Source: Streptomyces qinglanensis
GTDB lineage: Bacteria; Actinomycetota; Actinomycetes; Streptomycetales; Streptomycetaceae
Direction of reading: 5' to 3'
Assembly: GCF_900111245.1 (NCBI RefSeq)
Contig: NZ_FOGO01000002.1
Location: forward strand, 372,001-436,000
Length of the DNA: 64,000 nt
Shown: piece by piece, positions 57,360 to 64,000 of the stretch
How positions within the stretch are numbered: the stretch's first letter is position 1
Layout: each line of letters opens with the position of its first letter
Made by a program: the position numbers and the translations under genes
The notes under the pieces: model-generated
The model's input: the letters and a program-made list of their open reading frames with translations, nothing else
Databases searched by the model: none
Told to the model about the DNA's origin: nothing

Positions 57360-58301
57360 TCAGCCCGCGCTCTCCGGACCGCCGTACTCGGGGCTGGAGT
57401 AGTCCGGGCTGCTGAAGCGCGGCCGGGAGTACTTCTCACCCGTCTCCGAGGAGGGGCGGCTGGAGAACCCGGGGTGCGAGTAGCCCAGCGGACTGCCGGG
57501 CGGCTGCGGCACGTACGCGGCCGGCGCCTGCCGCGGACCGTCCGGGTCGGCCAGCGCCTCCCGCAGAAACGGCACGATGCCCCGCTCCAGCAGCGCCTCC
57601 CGCCAGGCGGAGCGGGCCAGCGCCACCTCCTCGGTCAGTTGGCTGCCGCCCGGATCGGCGCCCGTGCCGCCGCCCGCCCGGATCGAACTGGCGCCGTTGC
57701 GCAGCGCCGTGAGCAGCAGACCGGCCATGGCCACCAGGATCCCGGCCGCGGCGAAGGCCGCGAACACCCAGCCGGCGCTGCGGATCGGACCGGCGACGGC
57801 GGGCTCCGGGGAGAGCAGCCGCAGCGCGTGGCCCAGCAGCAGGAAGATGACGGCGGCGGTGGCCGCCAGCACGGGGGCGAGCACCGAGACGACCGCCACC
57901 AGCCCGGCGCCGGACGCCTCGGCGAGGCTCTCGCCGCCCATCGCGCCCACCAGCCGCTCCCCGACGCTGCTGCCGCCCTGGCCGGGGTCGCGCACCTCGG
58001 CCGCTGCACCGCCGGAGCCGCCCTGCGCGGAGCCTCCCACGACGGGGGCACCCGAGGCGGAAGGGGCGTTCTCCGGGCGGCGCAACTCCTCGCGGAGCCG
58101 GACGAACTGCTGGTACTCCGCCTCCGCGCAGGCGGCTATCGCGGTGGCGGCGCTGAGCGCCATCGTGCGCAACTGCTCGGCGTTCAGCCGTTGGCCGATC
58201 GCCGCCAGGTCGGGGCGTCGGTGAGCGGTTCGCAGTGCCTCGTCGAGGACCCGCTCGAATTCGGGCCGGTCCTCGCGCAGCAGGTGCGGAGCGCTGTTCA
58301 T
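57360..58301 (-). CDS. Membrane protein with two helices, unknown
   Basis: 313 residues from MNSAPHLLREDRPEFERVLDEALRTAHRRPDLAAIGQRLNAEQLRTMALSAATAIAACAEAEYQQFVRLREELR. Two close hydrophobic segments follow in the middle (GLVAVVSVLAPVLAATAAVIFLLLGHALRLL and WVFAAFAAAGILVAMAGLLLTAL), then a cytoplasmic end with a Ser/Pro/Tyr tail. The repeated PRFSSPDYSSPEYGGPE at the end could be phosphorylation-prone. No family function known. ATG 58307 is an alternative. Confidence 0.7.
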   Translation of the reverse strand: MNSAPHLLREDRPEFERVLDEALRTAHRRPDLAAIGQRLNAEQLRTMALSAATAIAACAEAEYQQFVRLREELRRPENAPSASGAPVVGGSAQGGSGGAAAEVRDPGQGGSSVGERLVGAMGGESLAEASGAGLVAVVSVLAPVLAATAAVIFLLLGHALRLLSPEPAVAGPIRSAGWVFAAFAAAGILVAMAGLLLTALRNGASSIRAGGGTGADPGGSQLTEEVALARSAWREALLERGIVPFLREALADPDGPRQAPAAYVPQPPGSPLGYSHPGFSSRPSSETGEKYSRPRFSSPDYSSPEYGGPESAG

Positions 58302-58535
58302 GTGCATCCCCCGATGCTCCGTAGGGCCCAAGCGGCCAGTCGAGGGCGGGGCAGGTCAGCAGGCGGACAACTCGGGACGGCAAGCCCTGATGGTAGAGCT
58401 GTTCCCGCGTCGCGTGACAGACACTTTCCAGAATTGACCCGCTACAGCGACGCCCCCCAGCCGATCACTTCTGGAAAAAACCTGCCCGGATATCCGCGCG
58501 CGAATCAGCAGGGGTGTGGAACCGCGCTTCGCGCG

Positions 58536-58587
58536 CCCCGTCGGTCCGGTCCCCGCGCCCCCCGGCGGGGAGACCGGACCGACGGGG
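58536..58587 (-). terminator. Hairpin downstream of phosphatase gene
   Basis: Perfect 15-bp arms CCCCGTCGGTCCGGT and ACCGGACCGACGGGG with further CCCCGC/GCGGGG pairing inside, placed 8 bp after the phosphatase stop. Confidence 0.8.
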
Positions 58588-58594
58588 ACCCGGC

Positions 58595-59962
58595 TCACTC
58601 CACCAGCGGGAGCTGGGCGATGAGCAGCTTGCCGGCCATGGTGACGCCGCCGTCCATGGCGACGGCCAGCCCGTCGGCGTACACATGCGGTCCGGTGACG
58701 TCCGGCCCGCTCTCGCCGTCCTCGCTGTCGACCTCGCCCAGCAGGTACGGGATCGGGCTGTGTCCGTGCACGATCCGGGTGCCGCCGAAGGTGTCCAGCA
58801 GCTCCCGCACGGCCGCCGGTCCCGCGGTCTCCTCGCGGAAGGCGAAGCGCTTGGTGAACTTGCGGAACAGCTCCCAGGTCTCCTCGGCGTCGTTGCGCTG
58901 GAGCGCCTCGGTGATCGAGTCGTTGACGGCCTCGATGGTGTCGCCGTAGTCGAGGTAACAGCTCGCGTCGGAGTGCACCAGCAGATGGCTGTCGGCCAGC
59001 GCGATGGCGTCCAGCCGGGACATCCACTGCAGATGGTGGTCGGCGAGCCGCTCCATGTCGCTGCGCTGGCCGCCGTTGAGCAGCCACGCCGCCTGGAACG
59101 AGGCCGTGCCGGCGCCGGAGTTGACCGGCGTGTCCCCGAACCGCTTCGCGCCCAGCAGCAGCAGTTCGTGGTTGCCCATCAGCGCCTTGCAGTAGCCGCC
59201 CGCGGCCGCGGCCTCGGCGGAGAGCTGCATGACCAGCTCGATGACGCCGATGCCGTCCGGGCCGCGGTCGGTGAAGTCGCCCAGGAACCACAGCCGGGCG
59301 TTGCCCGCGACCCAGTGGCCGTCCGCGTCGATGATGCCGAACCGGCGCAATGCGGAGCGCAGTTCGTCGAGGTAGCCGTGCACGTCCCCGACGACGTAGA
59401 GCGGGCCCTCCCCGTCGTTGACCGCGCCGGCCGGAACGGACACGTCCACCATCGTCGGCTCCGGTCCCCCGGCCGCCGCCGCGGCGGTCCCCAGCACGGG
59501 CAGATCCCGCTCGGTCGGCGTGTACTCCTCGGGCATCCCGTCCCCGTCGCCGGTCGCGCTCCCGGCGGGCGCGGCACCGGTTCCGGCAGCCGCTGGTGCC
59601 GCCGGAGCGAACGACGCGGGTCCGTCCGGTACGGGTCCGTCCGGTACGGGTCCGCCGGGCGCGGCGCCGTTCGGCACGGGAGCCGCTCCGTTCGGCACGG
59701 GAGCCGCTCCGTTCGGCGCGGGGGCCGCGGGGGCCGCTCCGTCCGCCGCCCGGGCGCCCGCCGCGGCGCGTGGCGCTGCCGAGGCCATCGGGGCACGGGG
59801 ATCCGTGCGCGCCCCGGGCGCCAGTCCGGCCGACCGCGGATCGCGCGGTTCCCCGGGCCCGTCGGGCCGGCCGACCGCGGACAGCGCCGGGGCGGTCCCC
59901 TCGCCGTGTGTTGTCTCCCCGCCGTGCCATACGTCGGGTCCCTGACCGGCCCCCTGAGTCAT
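58595..59962 (-). CDS. PPP-family metallophosphatase with disordered N-terminus
   Basis: 455 residues. The N-terminal 155 or so are Pro/Ala/Gly repeats (APVPNGAAPVPNGAAPGGPVPDGPVPDGP), then the metallophosphoesterase fold. Motifs in order are YVVGDVHGYLDEL (DxH), LWFLGDFTDRGPDGI (GDxxDRG), ALMGNHELLLLG (GNHE) and IVHGHSPIPYLLG (GHS). These are the PPP signature of serine/threonine phosphatases or diadenosine polyphosphatases. The ATG at 59962 has GGAGGGG at five bases. An upstream extension to 60112 lacks coding character. Likely cytosolic phosphatase; substrate unknown. Confidence 0.87.
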   Translation of the reverse strand: MTQGAGQGPDVWHGGETTHGEGTAPALSAVGRPDGPGEPRDPRSAGLAPGARTDPRAPMASAAPRAAAGARAADGAAPAAPAPNGAAPVPNGAAPVPNGAAPGGPVPDGPVPDGPASFAPAAPAAAGTGAAPAGSATGDGDGMPEEYTPTERDLPVLGTAAAAAGGPEPTMVDVSVPAGAVNDGEGPLYVVGDVHGYLDELRSALRRFGIIDADGHWVAGNARLWFLGDFTDRGPDGIGVIELVMQLSAEAAAAGGYCKALMGNHELLLLGAKRFGDTPVNSGAGTASFQAAWLLNGGQRSDMERLADHHLQWMSRLDAIALADSHLLVHSDASCYLDYGDTIEAVNDSITEALQRNDAEETWELFRKFTKRFAFREETAGPAAVRELLDTFGGTRIVHGHSPIPYLLGEVDSEDGESGPDVTGPHVYADGLAVAMDGGVTMAGKLLIAQLPLVE

Positions 59963-60464
59963 CGACCCCTCCACCATCGCGCCGCCGCCGTGCACCGCAG
60001 GACCTCCCCCTTCCGTGGGCCCCATCCGCTGGTCTTTCGGCCGGGGTGTCGCCCCAGGCCGGGAGCCGGTCCCGGTGTCGTCCTCCCCCGGTTTCGGCCG
60101 GGGTGCCCCCAATCATAGGAACGCTGGTCGCGGCTTGTGACGCACCTGGGGGCGCGCATTTGACGAGGTGACCGGGCCGAAGGGGAATTCCTCCTGAATT
60201 CTTCGCTGTCGTACCCTACGGAATCCGTCACCGGAGACCCCCGGAGACCCGCCCGGCCGCGCCGCACGGCCCCGCCCGGTCGCACAACGGCTCCGGGCCC
60301 GGCATCCGGACTCCTGGCGTCCGGGCTCCTCGCGTCCGGGCTCCTGGCATTCGGGACTCCTGGCGTCCGGGCTCCCCGCGGCCGGACTCCTGGCATTCGG
60401 GCTCCCTGCGGCCGTGCTCCGGCCGTTCGGGTCCGCTTCGGGAGTCCGAACGGCCGCAGCGTGC
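59963..60464. other. Gap with 15-bp tandem repeat
   Basis: About 500 bp between the phosphatase start and the 3' end of the LacI gene. Its LacI-proximal part is a 15-bp tandem repeat (next entry); nothing else was recognised. Confidence 0.5.
60301..60431. repeat. 15-bp tandem repeat (CTCCTGGCGTCCGGG)n
   Basis: About eight units in head-to-tail order, one of 16 bp, the rest 15 bp, with variation confined to the middle (GGCGT, CGCGT, GGCAT, CGCGG). It lies just past the 3' end of the LacI gene. Confidence 0.85.
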
Positions 60465-61640
60465 TCAGTCGGCCGCGGGGGTGCGAGGGGCGCTGACCGT
60501 CGTGCGGGCGCTGCCGCGCCGGGAGGACGCGCGGACGATCAGCTCGGTCGGCATCACCCGTTGGACGGGGCGGGCCGGAGCGAGGCCCTCGATGGCGTCG
60601 ATCAGCAGTTGGACGACGGTGTTGCCGATCCGTCGGGGCTTCAGGGACAGGGTGGTGACGGAGGGCGCCGTGGTGGCGTAGGCGGGGGACTCGCTGCAGC
60701 ACACCAGCAGCAGGTCCTCCGGTACCCGCAGCCCGTAGCGGCGGGCCGCGGCCAGCAGGTCGGTGCCGTTCGGGTCGAAGAGCCCGTACACCGCGTCGGG
60801 GCGGTCCGGTCTGGCCAACAGCCGGTCGGCGGCGACGGCTCCGGCGCACGGGTCGTGCGCGGGGTAGCGCTCGTAGACCGGTTCCTGGCCGACCCGCTCG
60901 CACCAGTCCAGGTACGCGGTGGTCGACAGCCGGGTGTAGGTGTCGGTGCTGGTGCCGGTCAGCAGCCCGATGCGGCGGGCCCCGGAGTCGGCGAGGTGGT
61001 CGAGGATGTCCCGGACGGCCGCTTCGTGGTCGTTGTCCACCCAGGTGGCCACCGGGAGCGAGTCGCTGGGCCGGCCGTCGGAGACGACGGGCAGTCCGGA
61101 ACGGAGCAGCTCGCTGACGATCGGGTCCTGCGCGGAGGGGTCCACGACGACGGTCCCGTCCAGCGCGACGTTGGACCAGACGTCCGGGGCGCCCGCCTCC
61201 GCGGGCCCGCGCCGGGCCGGTGCGGGCAGGATCACCAGCGCGTAGCCGCGGGCCAGCGCGGCCGAGGTGGCGGCTCTGGCCATCTCGGCGAAGTACGCGA
61301 ATTCCGTGAAGGTGAACGGTTCTTCGCCGTACGTCGTCACCGTCAGGCCGATCAGCCCCGACTTGCCCGTGCGCAGCGTGCGTGCGGCGGCCGAGGGGCG
61401 GTAGCCCAGTCGCTCTGCGACCTCGCGGACGTGGCTGCGCGTCGCGTCCGGGAGGCGGCCCTTTCCGTTGAGGGCGTCGGAGACAGTCGTGATGGAGACA
61501 CCGGCTGCGGCGGCGACATCTCTGATGCCCGCCCGTCCCTTCGACCGGGCCCCGCCGCGTGGGGGAGGGCACCTCCCGGCCCCGGGCAGGGGCGCTGAGG
61601 CCGATGTCCGACCCGCCTGATGCTTCTCTGCTGCTGTCAT
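60465..61640 (-). CDS. LacI family transcriptional regulator
   Basis: 391 residues. The DNA-binding domain GIRDVAAAAGVSITTVSDALNGKGRLPDATRSHVREVAERLGYRPSAAARTLRTGKSGLIG is a standard LacI helix-turn-helix plus hinge. A periplasmic-binding-protein-like effector domain follows, and VDNDHEAAVRDILDHLADSGARRIGLLTG is typical. The N-terminus has a basic/Pro-rich extension of about 35 residues. The effector sugar is unknown. Divergent from hisC, 630 bp away; in Streptomyces this location next to hisC is conserved. Confidence 0.92.
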   Translation of the reverse strand: MTAAEKHQAGRTSASAPLPGAGRCPPPRGGARSKGRAGIRDVAAAAGVSITTVSDALNGKGRLPDATRSHVREVAERLGYRPSAAARTLRTGKSGLIGLTVTTYGEEPFTFTEFAYFAEMARAATSAALARGYALVILPAPARRGPAEAGAPDVWSNVALDGTVVVDPSAQDPIVSELLRSGLPVVSDGRPSDSLPVATWVDNDHEAAVRDILDHLADSGARRIGLLTGTSTDTYTRLSTTAYLDWCERVGQEPVYERYPAHDPCAGAVAADRLLARPDRPDAVYGLFDPNGTDLLAAARRYGLRVPEDLLLVCCSESPAYATTAPSVTTLSLKPRRIGNTVVQLLIDAIEGLAPARPVQRVMPTELIVRASSRRGSARTTVSAPRTPAAD

Positions 61641-62270
61641 GGCGAGCCGATGTTAGGCCCGGAGAAGGCGGGTGGAAGGGCGCCCGGCGAGCGGTGCCGA
61701 GGTGTGGCGCCGTTGCCCGCCCCTTCTCCGGCGAGCGGGGAAATCCCAGCTCGGAACGGGCGGCTCCGGGGCGTGTCCGACCGCCGGGAGCGCGCTGTTC
61801 CAGGGTGTCGGCGCGGATGAGAGCCACTCTCAACTCACCTTCACGAGTGACGCGCGCTACCGCGCCCGCCACCAGCGCGCGCGTCCTCCCGGCGCACGCA
61901 GGCGTGAATGGGGGATCGCGATGAATGCGAGCGCCCCCATCCGAGCCTCGCGGCGCACATCGGTCCCTGGCGCCTCGGGATCGCGGAGCCGGACGGGACC
62001 ATCGGCGACCCGCCCGCGGGACGCCGAGCGGGAAACCGCATGGCCGCCGCATGGCCGCCGCATGGCCGCCGCATGGCCGCCGCATGGCTTCCGCATGGCC
62101 GCATGACCGCGCATGGCCCCCTCGCGGTCCCCGCGCGGGCACGGGCGACCGCGCGGGACGTGCACGGGATCGCTCGGGGAGCTACGCCGTGCGGGTGAAT
62201 CCTCTTAAGGTGAGGAGTATTGGCGCAGCGCGCCGGCGGAGCCGAGGGTGACGACGGAGGAGGAGCAGCG
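61641..62270. other. Long gap between lacI-type gene and hisC
   Basis: About 630 bp, no gene found. It contains the 11-bp repeat array below. A CCTCTTAAGG palindrome (62201-62210) lies about 60 bp before the hisC start, and a GGAGGAGGAG ribosome-binding site precedes hisC. Confidence 0.5.
62038..62113. repeat. 11-bp tandem repeat (GCATGGCCGCC)n
   Basis: Four perfect head-to-tail copies of GCATGGCCGCC, followed by decayed copies (GCATGGCTTCC, GCATGGCC, GCATGACCGC, GCATGGCCCC). The 11-bp period is one helical turn. Located about 160-230 bp upstream of hisC. Confidence 0.9.
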
Positions 62271-63377
62271 GTGAGTGACATGAGCGAGCGGAGCCCGGGT
62301 GGCCCCCGGCTGCGGGAGGCGCTGGAGGGCATCCCCAGTTACAAGCCGGGGCGTCCGGCCGCCACCGGCGGCCCCGTCTCCTACAAGCTGTCGTCGAACG
62401 AGAACCCCTACCCGCCGCTGCCCGGGGTGCTGGAGTCGGTCTCCGCGGCGGCCGCCTCCGTCAACCGCTACCCCGACATGGCCTGCACGGAGCTGTACGC
62501 GGAGCTGGCCGAGCGGTTCGGGGTGCCTGCCACGCACCTGGCCACCGGAACCGGTTCGGTCGGCGTGGCCCAGCAGCTCCTCCAGACGACCGCCGGACCC
62601 GGCGACGAGGTGATCTACGCCTGGCGCTCCTTCGAGGCGTACCCGATCATCACCCAGATCTCCGGCGCGACCTCGGTCCAGGTGCCGCTGACCGGGGGCG
62701 CGGAGCGGGAGGCGCACGACCTGGACGCGATGGCGGACGCGGTCACGGAGCGCACCCGTCTGATCTTCGTCTGCAACCCGAACAATCCCACGGGCGCCGC
62801 GATCCCCCGCGCCGACCTGGAGCGCTTCCTGGACCGGGTGCCCGGCGACGTGCTGGTGGTGCTGGACGAGGCGTACCGCGAGTTCGTCCGCGACGAGCGG
62901 GTGGTCGACGGGCTGGAGCTGTACCGCGACCGGCCGAACGTGTGCGTGCTGCGCACCTTCTCCAAGGCGTACGGCCTGGCCGGGCTGCGGGTGGGCTTCG
63001 CGGTGGCCCACGAGCCGGTGGCCGCCGCGCTGCGCAAGACGGCCGTGCCGTTCGGGGTGAGCCAGCTCGCACAGGAGGCGGCGATCGCCTCGCTGCGCAG
63101 TGAGGACGCGCTGCTGGAGCGGGTCGAGGCGCTTGTGAAAGAACGCACACATGTGCTGGCCGAGCTGCGTGCGCAGGGCTGGACGGTGCCGGAGTCGCAG
63201 GCGAACTTCGTCTGGCTGCGGCTGGGGGAGCGGACCGCCGAGTTCGCGGAACGCGCCGAGGAGGCCGGAGTCACCGTGCGCCCGTTCCCCGGTGAGGGGG
63301 TGCGGGTCTCCCTCGGCGAGCCCGCGGCCAACGCCCTCTTCCTGCAGGTCGCGGCGGCTTTCCGAAAAGAGGTGTAG
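62271..63377 (+). CDS. hisC: Histidinol-phosphate aminotransferase
   Basis: 368 residues from GTG preceded by GGAGGAGGAG. Fold type I aminotransferase features: [15 protein letters not shown] (substrate binding), [22 protein letters not shown], and the PLP lysine in [19 protein letters not shown]. Catalyses the aminotransferase step of histidine synthesis; close relatives also act as aromatic aminotransferases. Followed by a terminator-like hairpin with T-run. Not in the main his operon here. Confidence 0.9.
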   Translation: MSDMSERSPGGPRLREALEGIPSYKPGRPAATGGPVSYKLSSNENPYPPLPGVLESVSAAAASVNRYPDMACTELYAELAERFGVPATHLATGTGSVGVAQQLLQTTAGPGDEVIYAWRSFEAYPIITQISGATSVQVPLTGGAEREAHDLDAMADAVTERTRLIFVCNPNNPTGAAIPRADLERFLDRVPGDVLVVLDEAYREFVRDERVVDGLELYRDRPNVCVLRTFSKAYGLAGLRVGFAVAHEPVAAALRKTAVPFGVSQLAQEAAIASLRSEDALLERVEALVKERTHVLAELRAQGWTVPESQANFVWLRLGERTAEFAERAEEAGVTVRPFPGEGVRVSLGEPAANALFLQVAAAFRKEV

Positions 63378-63426
63378 CCGGTCGCCGACAGCCGCTCTGC
63401 CGCGCGGTGCGGTTGCCGGCGGCGGT

Positions 63427-63473
63427 GGCCGGGCGGGTTCCCGAGGGTCCGGGGGCCCGCCCGGCCTCGTTTT
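63427..63473 (+). terminator. Intrinsic terminator after hisC
   Basis: Eleven-base arms GGCCGGGCGGG and CCCGCCCGGCC are followed by TCGTTTT, one of the few hairpins here with a T-tract. Confidence 0.8.
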
Positions 63474-63542
63474 GGGTATGCCTTCACGGCGAGTAGGGGG
63501 GCCGGTGACATGTCCGGAATGGGGCCGTCGTACGCTGGTCTT

Positions 63543-63563
63543 GTGAATGTGAACGCATTCACG
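63543..63563. promoter_or_regulatory. Rex-type operator upstream of cydA
   Basis: The core TGTGAACGCATTCACG closely matches the Rex operator consensus (TGTGAACGC-N-TTCACA type). An overlapping perfect repeat GTGAATG/CATTCAC starts at 63543. Rex senses the NADH/NAD+ ratio and represses cyd genes in Streptomyces. Position, 37 bp before the start codon, fits. Confidence 0.85.
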
Positions 63564-63599
63564 AATGCGCTCAGGCGCGTGCCTGAAGGAGAGAGCAAC

Positions 63600-64000
63600 G
63601 TGGACCTTGCGTTGGCGCCGGAGACACTGGCGCGCTGGCAGTTCGGCATCACGACCGTCTACCACTTCCTCTTCGTGCCCCTCACCATCTCGCTGGCCAC
63701 CTTCACGGCGGTGCTCCAGACCGCGTGGGTGCGCACGAACAAGGAGAAGTACCTCAAGGCGACCCGCTTCTGGGGCAAGCTCTTCCTGATCAACATCGCC
63801 ATGGGCGTGGTCACCGGCATCGTGCAGGAGTTCCAGTTCGGGATGAACTGGTCCGCCTACTCCCGCTTCGTCGGCGACATCTTCGGCGCACCGCTGGCCT
63901 TCGAGGCGCTGATCGCGTTCTTCATGGAGTCCACCTTCATCGGACTGTGGATCTTCGGCCGCGACAAGCTCCCGAAGAAGCTGCACCTGGCGACGATCTG
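63600..64000 (+). CDS. cydA: Cytochrome bd ubiquinol/menaquinol oxidase subunit I (partial)
   Basis: The first 133 residues are in the window: [120 protein letters not shown]. The haem b595 ligand His is in VYHFLF. The conserved GFQFGMNW-like loop reads FQFGMNW, and membrane helices are visible. The enzyme is a high-affinity terminal oxidase for low oxygen. GTG with GAAGGAGAG upstream. The 3' part lies beyond the window edge. Confidence 0.95.
   Translation, partial: MDLALAPETLARWQFGITTVYHFLFVPLTISLATFTAVLQTAWVRTNKEKYLKATRFWGKLFLINIAMGVVTGIVQEFQFGMNWSAYSRFVGDIFGAPLAFEALIAFFMESTFIGLWIFGRDKLPKKLHLATI

Overview
The window is a stretch of very GC-rich actinobacterial chromosome (coding regions roughly 70-75 % GC). 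Gene content and order match the origin-proximal core of a Streptomyces-type chromosome: sigM/rsmA, a MurJ gene with a MurJ-linked pseudokinase, cca, inositol-phosphate synthase, femX, rpsF-ssb-rpsR-rplI, dnaB, thiC, hisC and cydA, plus four perfect ParB-binding parS sites in the first 12.6 kb. No rRNA, tRNA, CRISPR array or intact insertion sequence was seen.

Layout. 1-9.35 kb (minus): an envelope/stress operon encoding a DUF6049 secreted protein, MurJ, a membrane pseudokinase with an extracellular discoidin-like domain, ECF sigma factor SigM and its zinc-type anti-sigma factor (cut by the window edge). 9.7-22.3 kb: cca, an MFS protein, a GT87 glycosyltransferase, a class A penicillin-binding protein, a PadR regulator with a perfect palindromic operator, myo-inositol-phosphate synthase, an alanine-racemase-like protein and FemX. 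22.5-29.1 kb: the S6/SSB/S18/L9 operon, a MATE exporter and dnaB. The dnaB gene is interrupted at its Walker A lysine by a 418-residue intein with the hallmarks of class 3.

29.2-39 kb is the accessory region. Its most interesting content is a tightly packed operon of a pseudokinase, a CHAT caspase-like peptidase and a serine alpha/beta-hydrolase. GC is lower there, and the shift falls at the domain boundary inside the pseudokinase gene. It looks like a sensor-protease-effector conflict system. It is followed by MFS exporters, a methyltransferase, a VOC protein, an HxlR/MFS divergent pair with a long operator-like inverted repeat, and two eroded pseudogenes (dienelactone hydrolase and S1 domain).

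39-48 kb holds small enzymes, a MarR/MFS divergent pair, a HAD phosphatase, a flavohaemoglobin-like reductase and a PNPOx-family protein. 48.3-64 kb returns to conserved core: NUDIX hydrolase, thiC behind a TPP riboswitch, a YibE/F permease, a PTPase/fructosamine-kinase-like/gamma-lyase run, a PPP-type phosphatase, a LacI regulator, hisC, and cydA behind a Rex-type operator.

Several gene-free gaps contain short tandem repeats of 7, 11, 15 and 23 bp, which look like recent slippage products.
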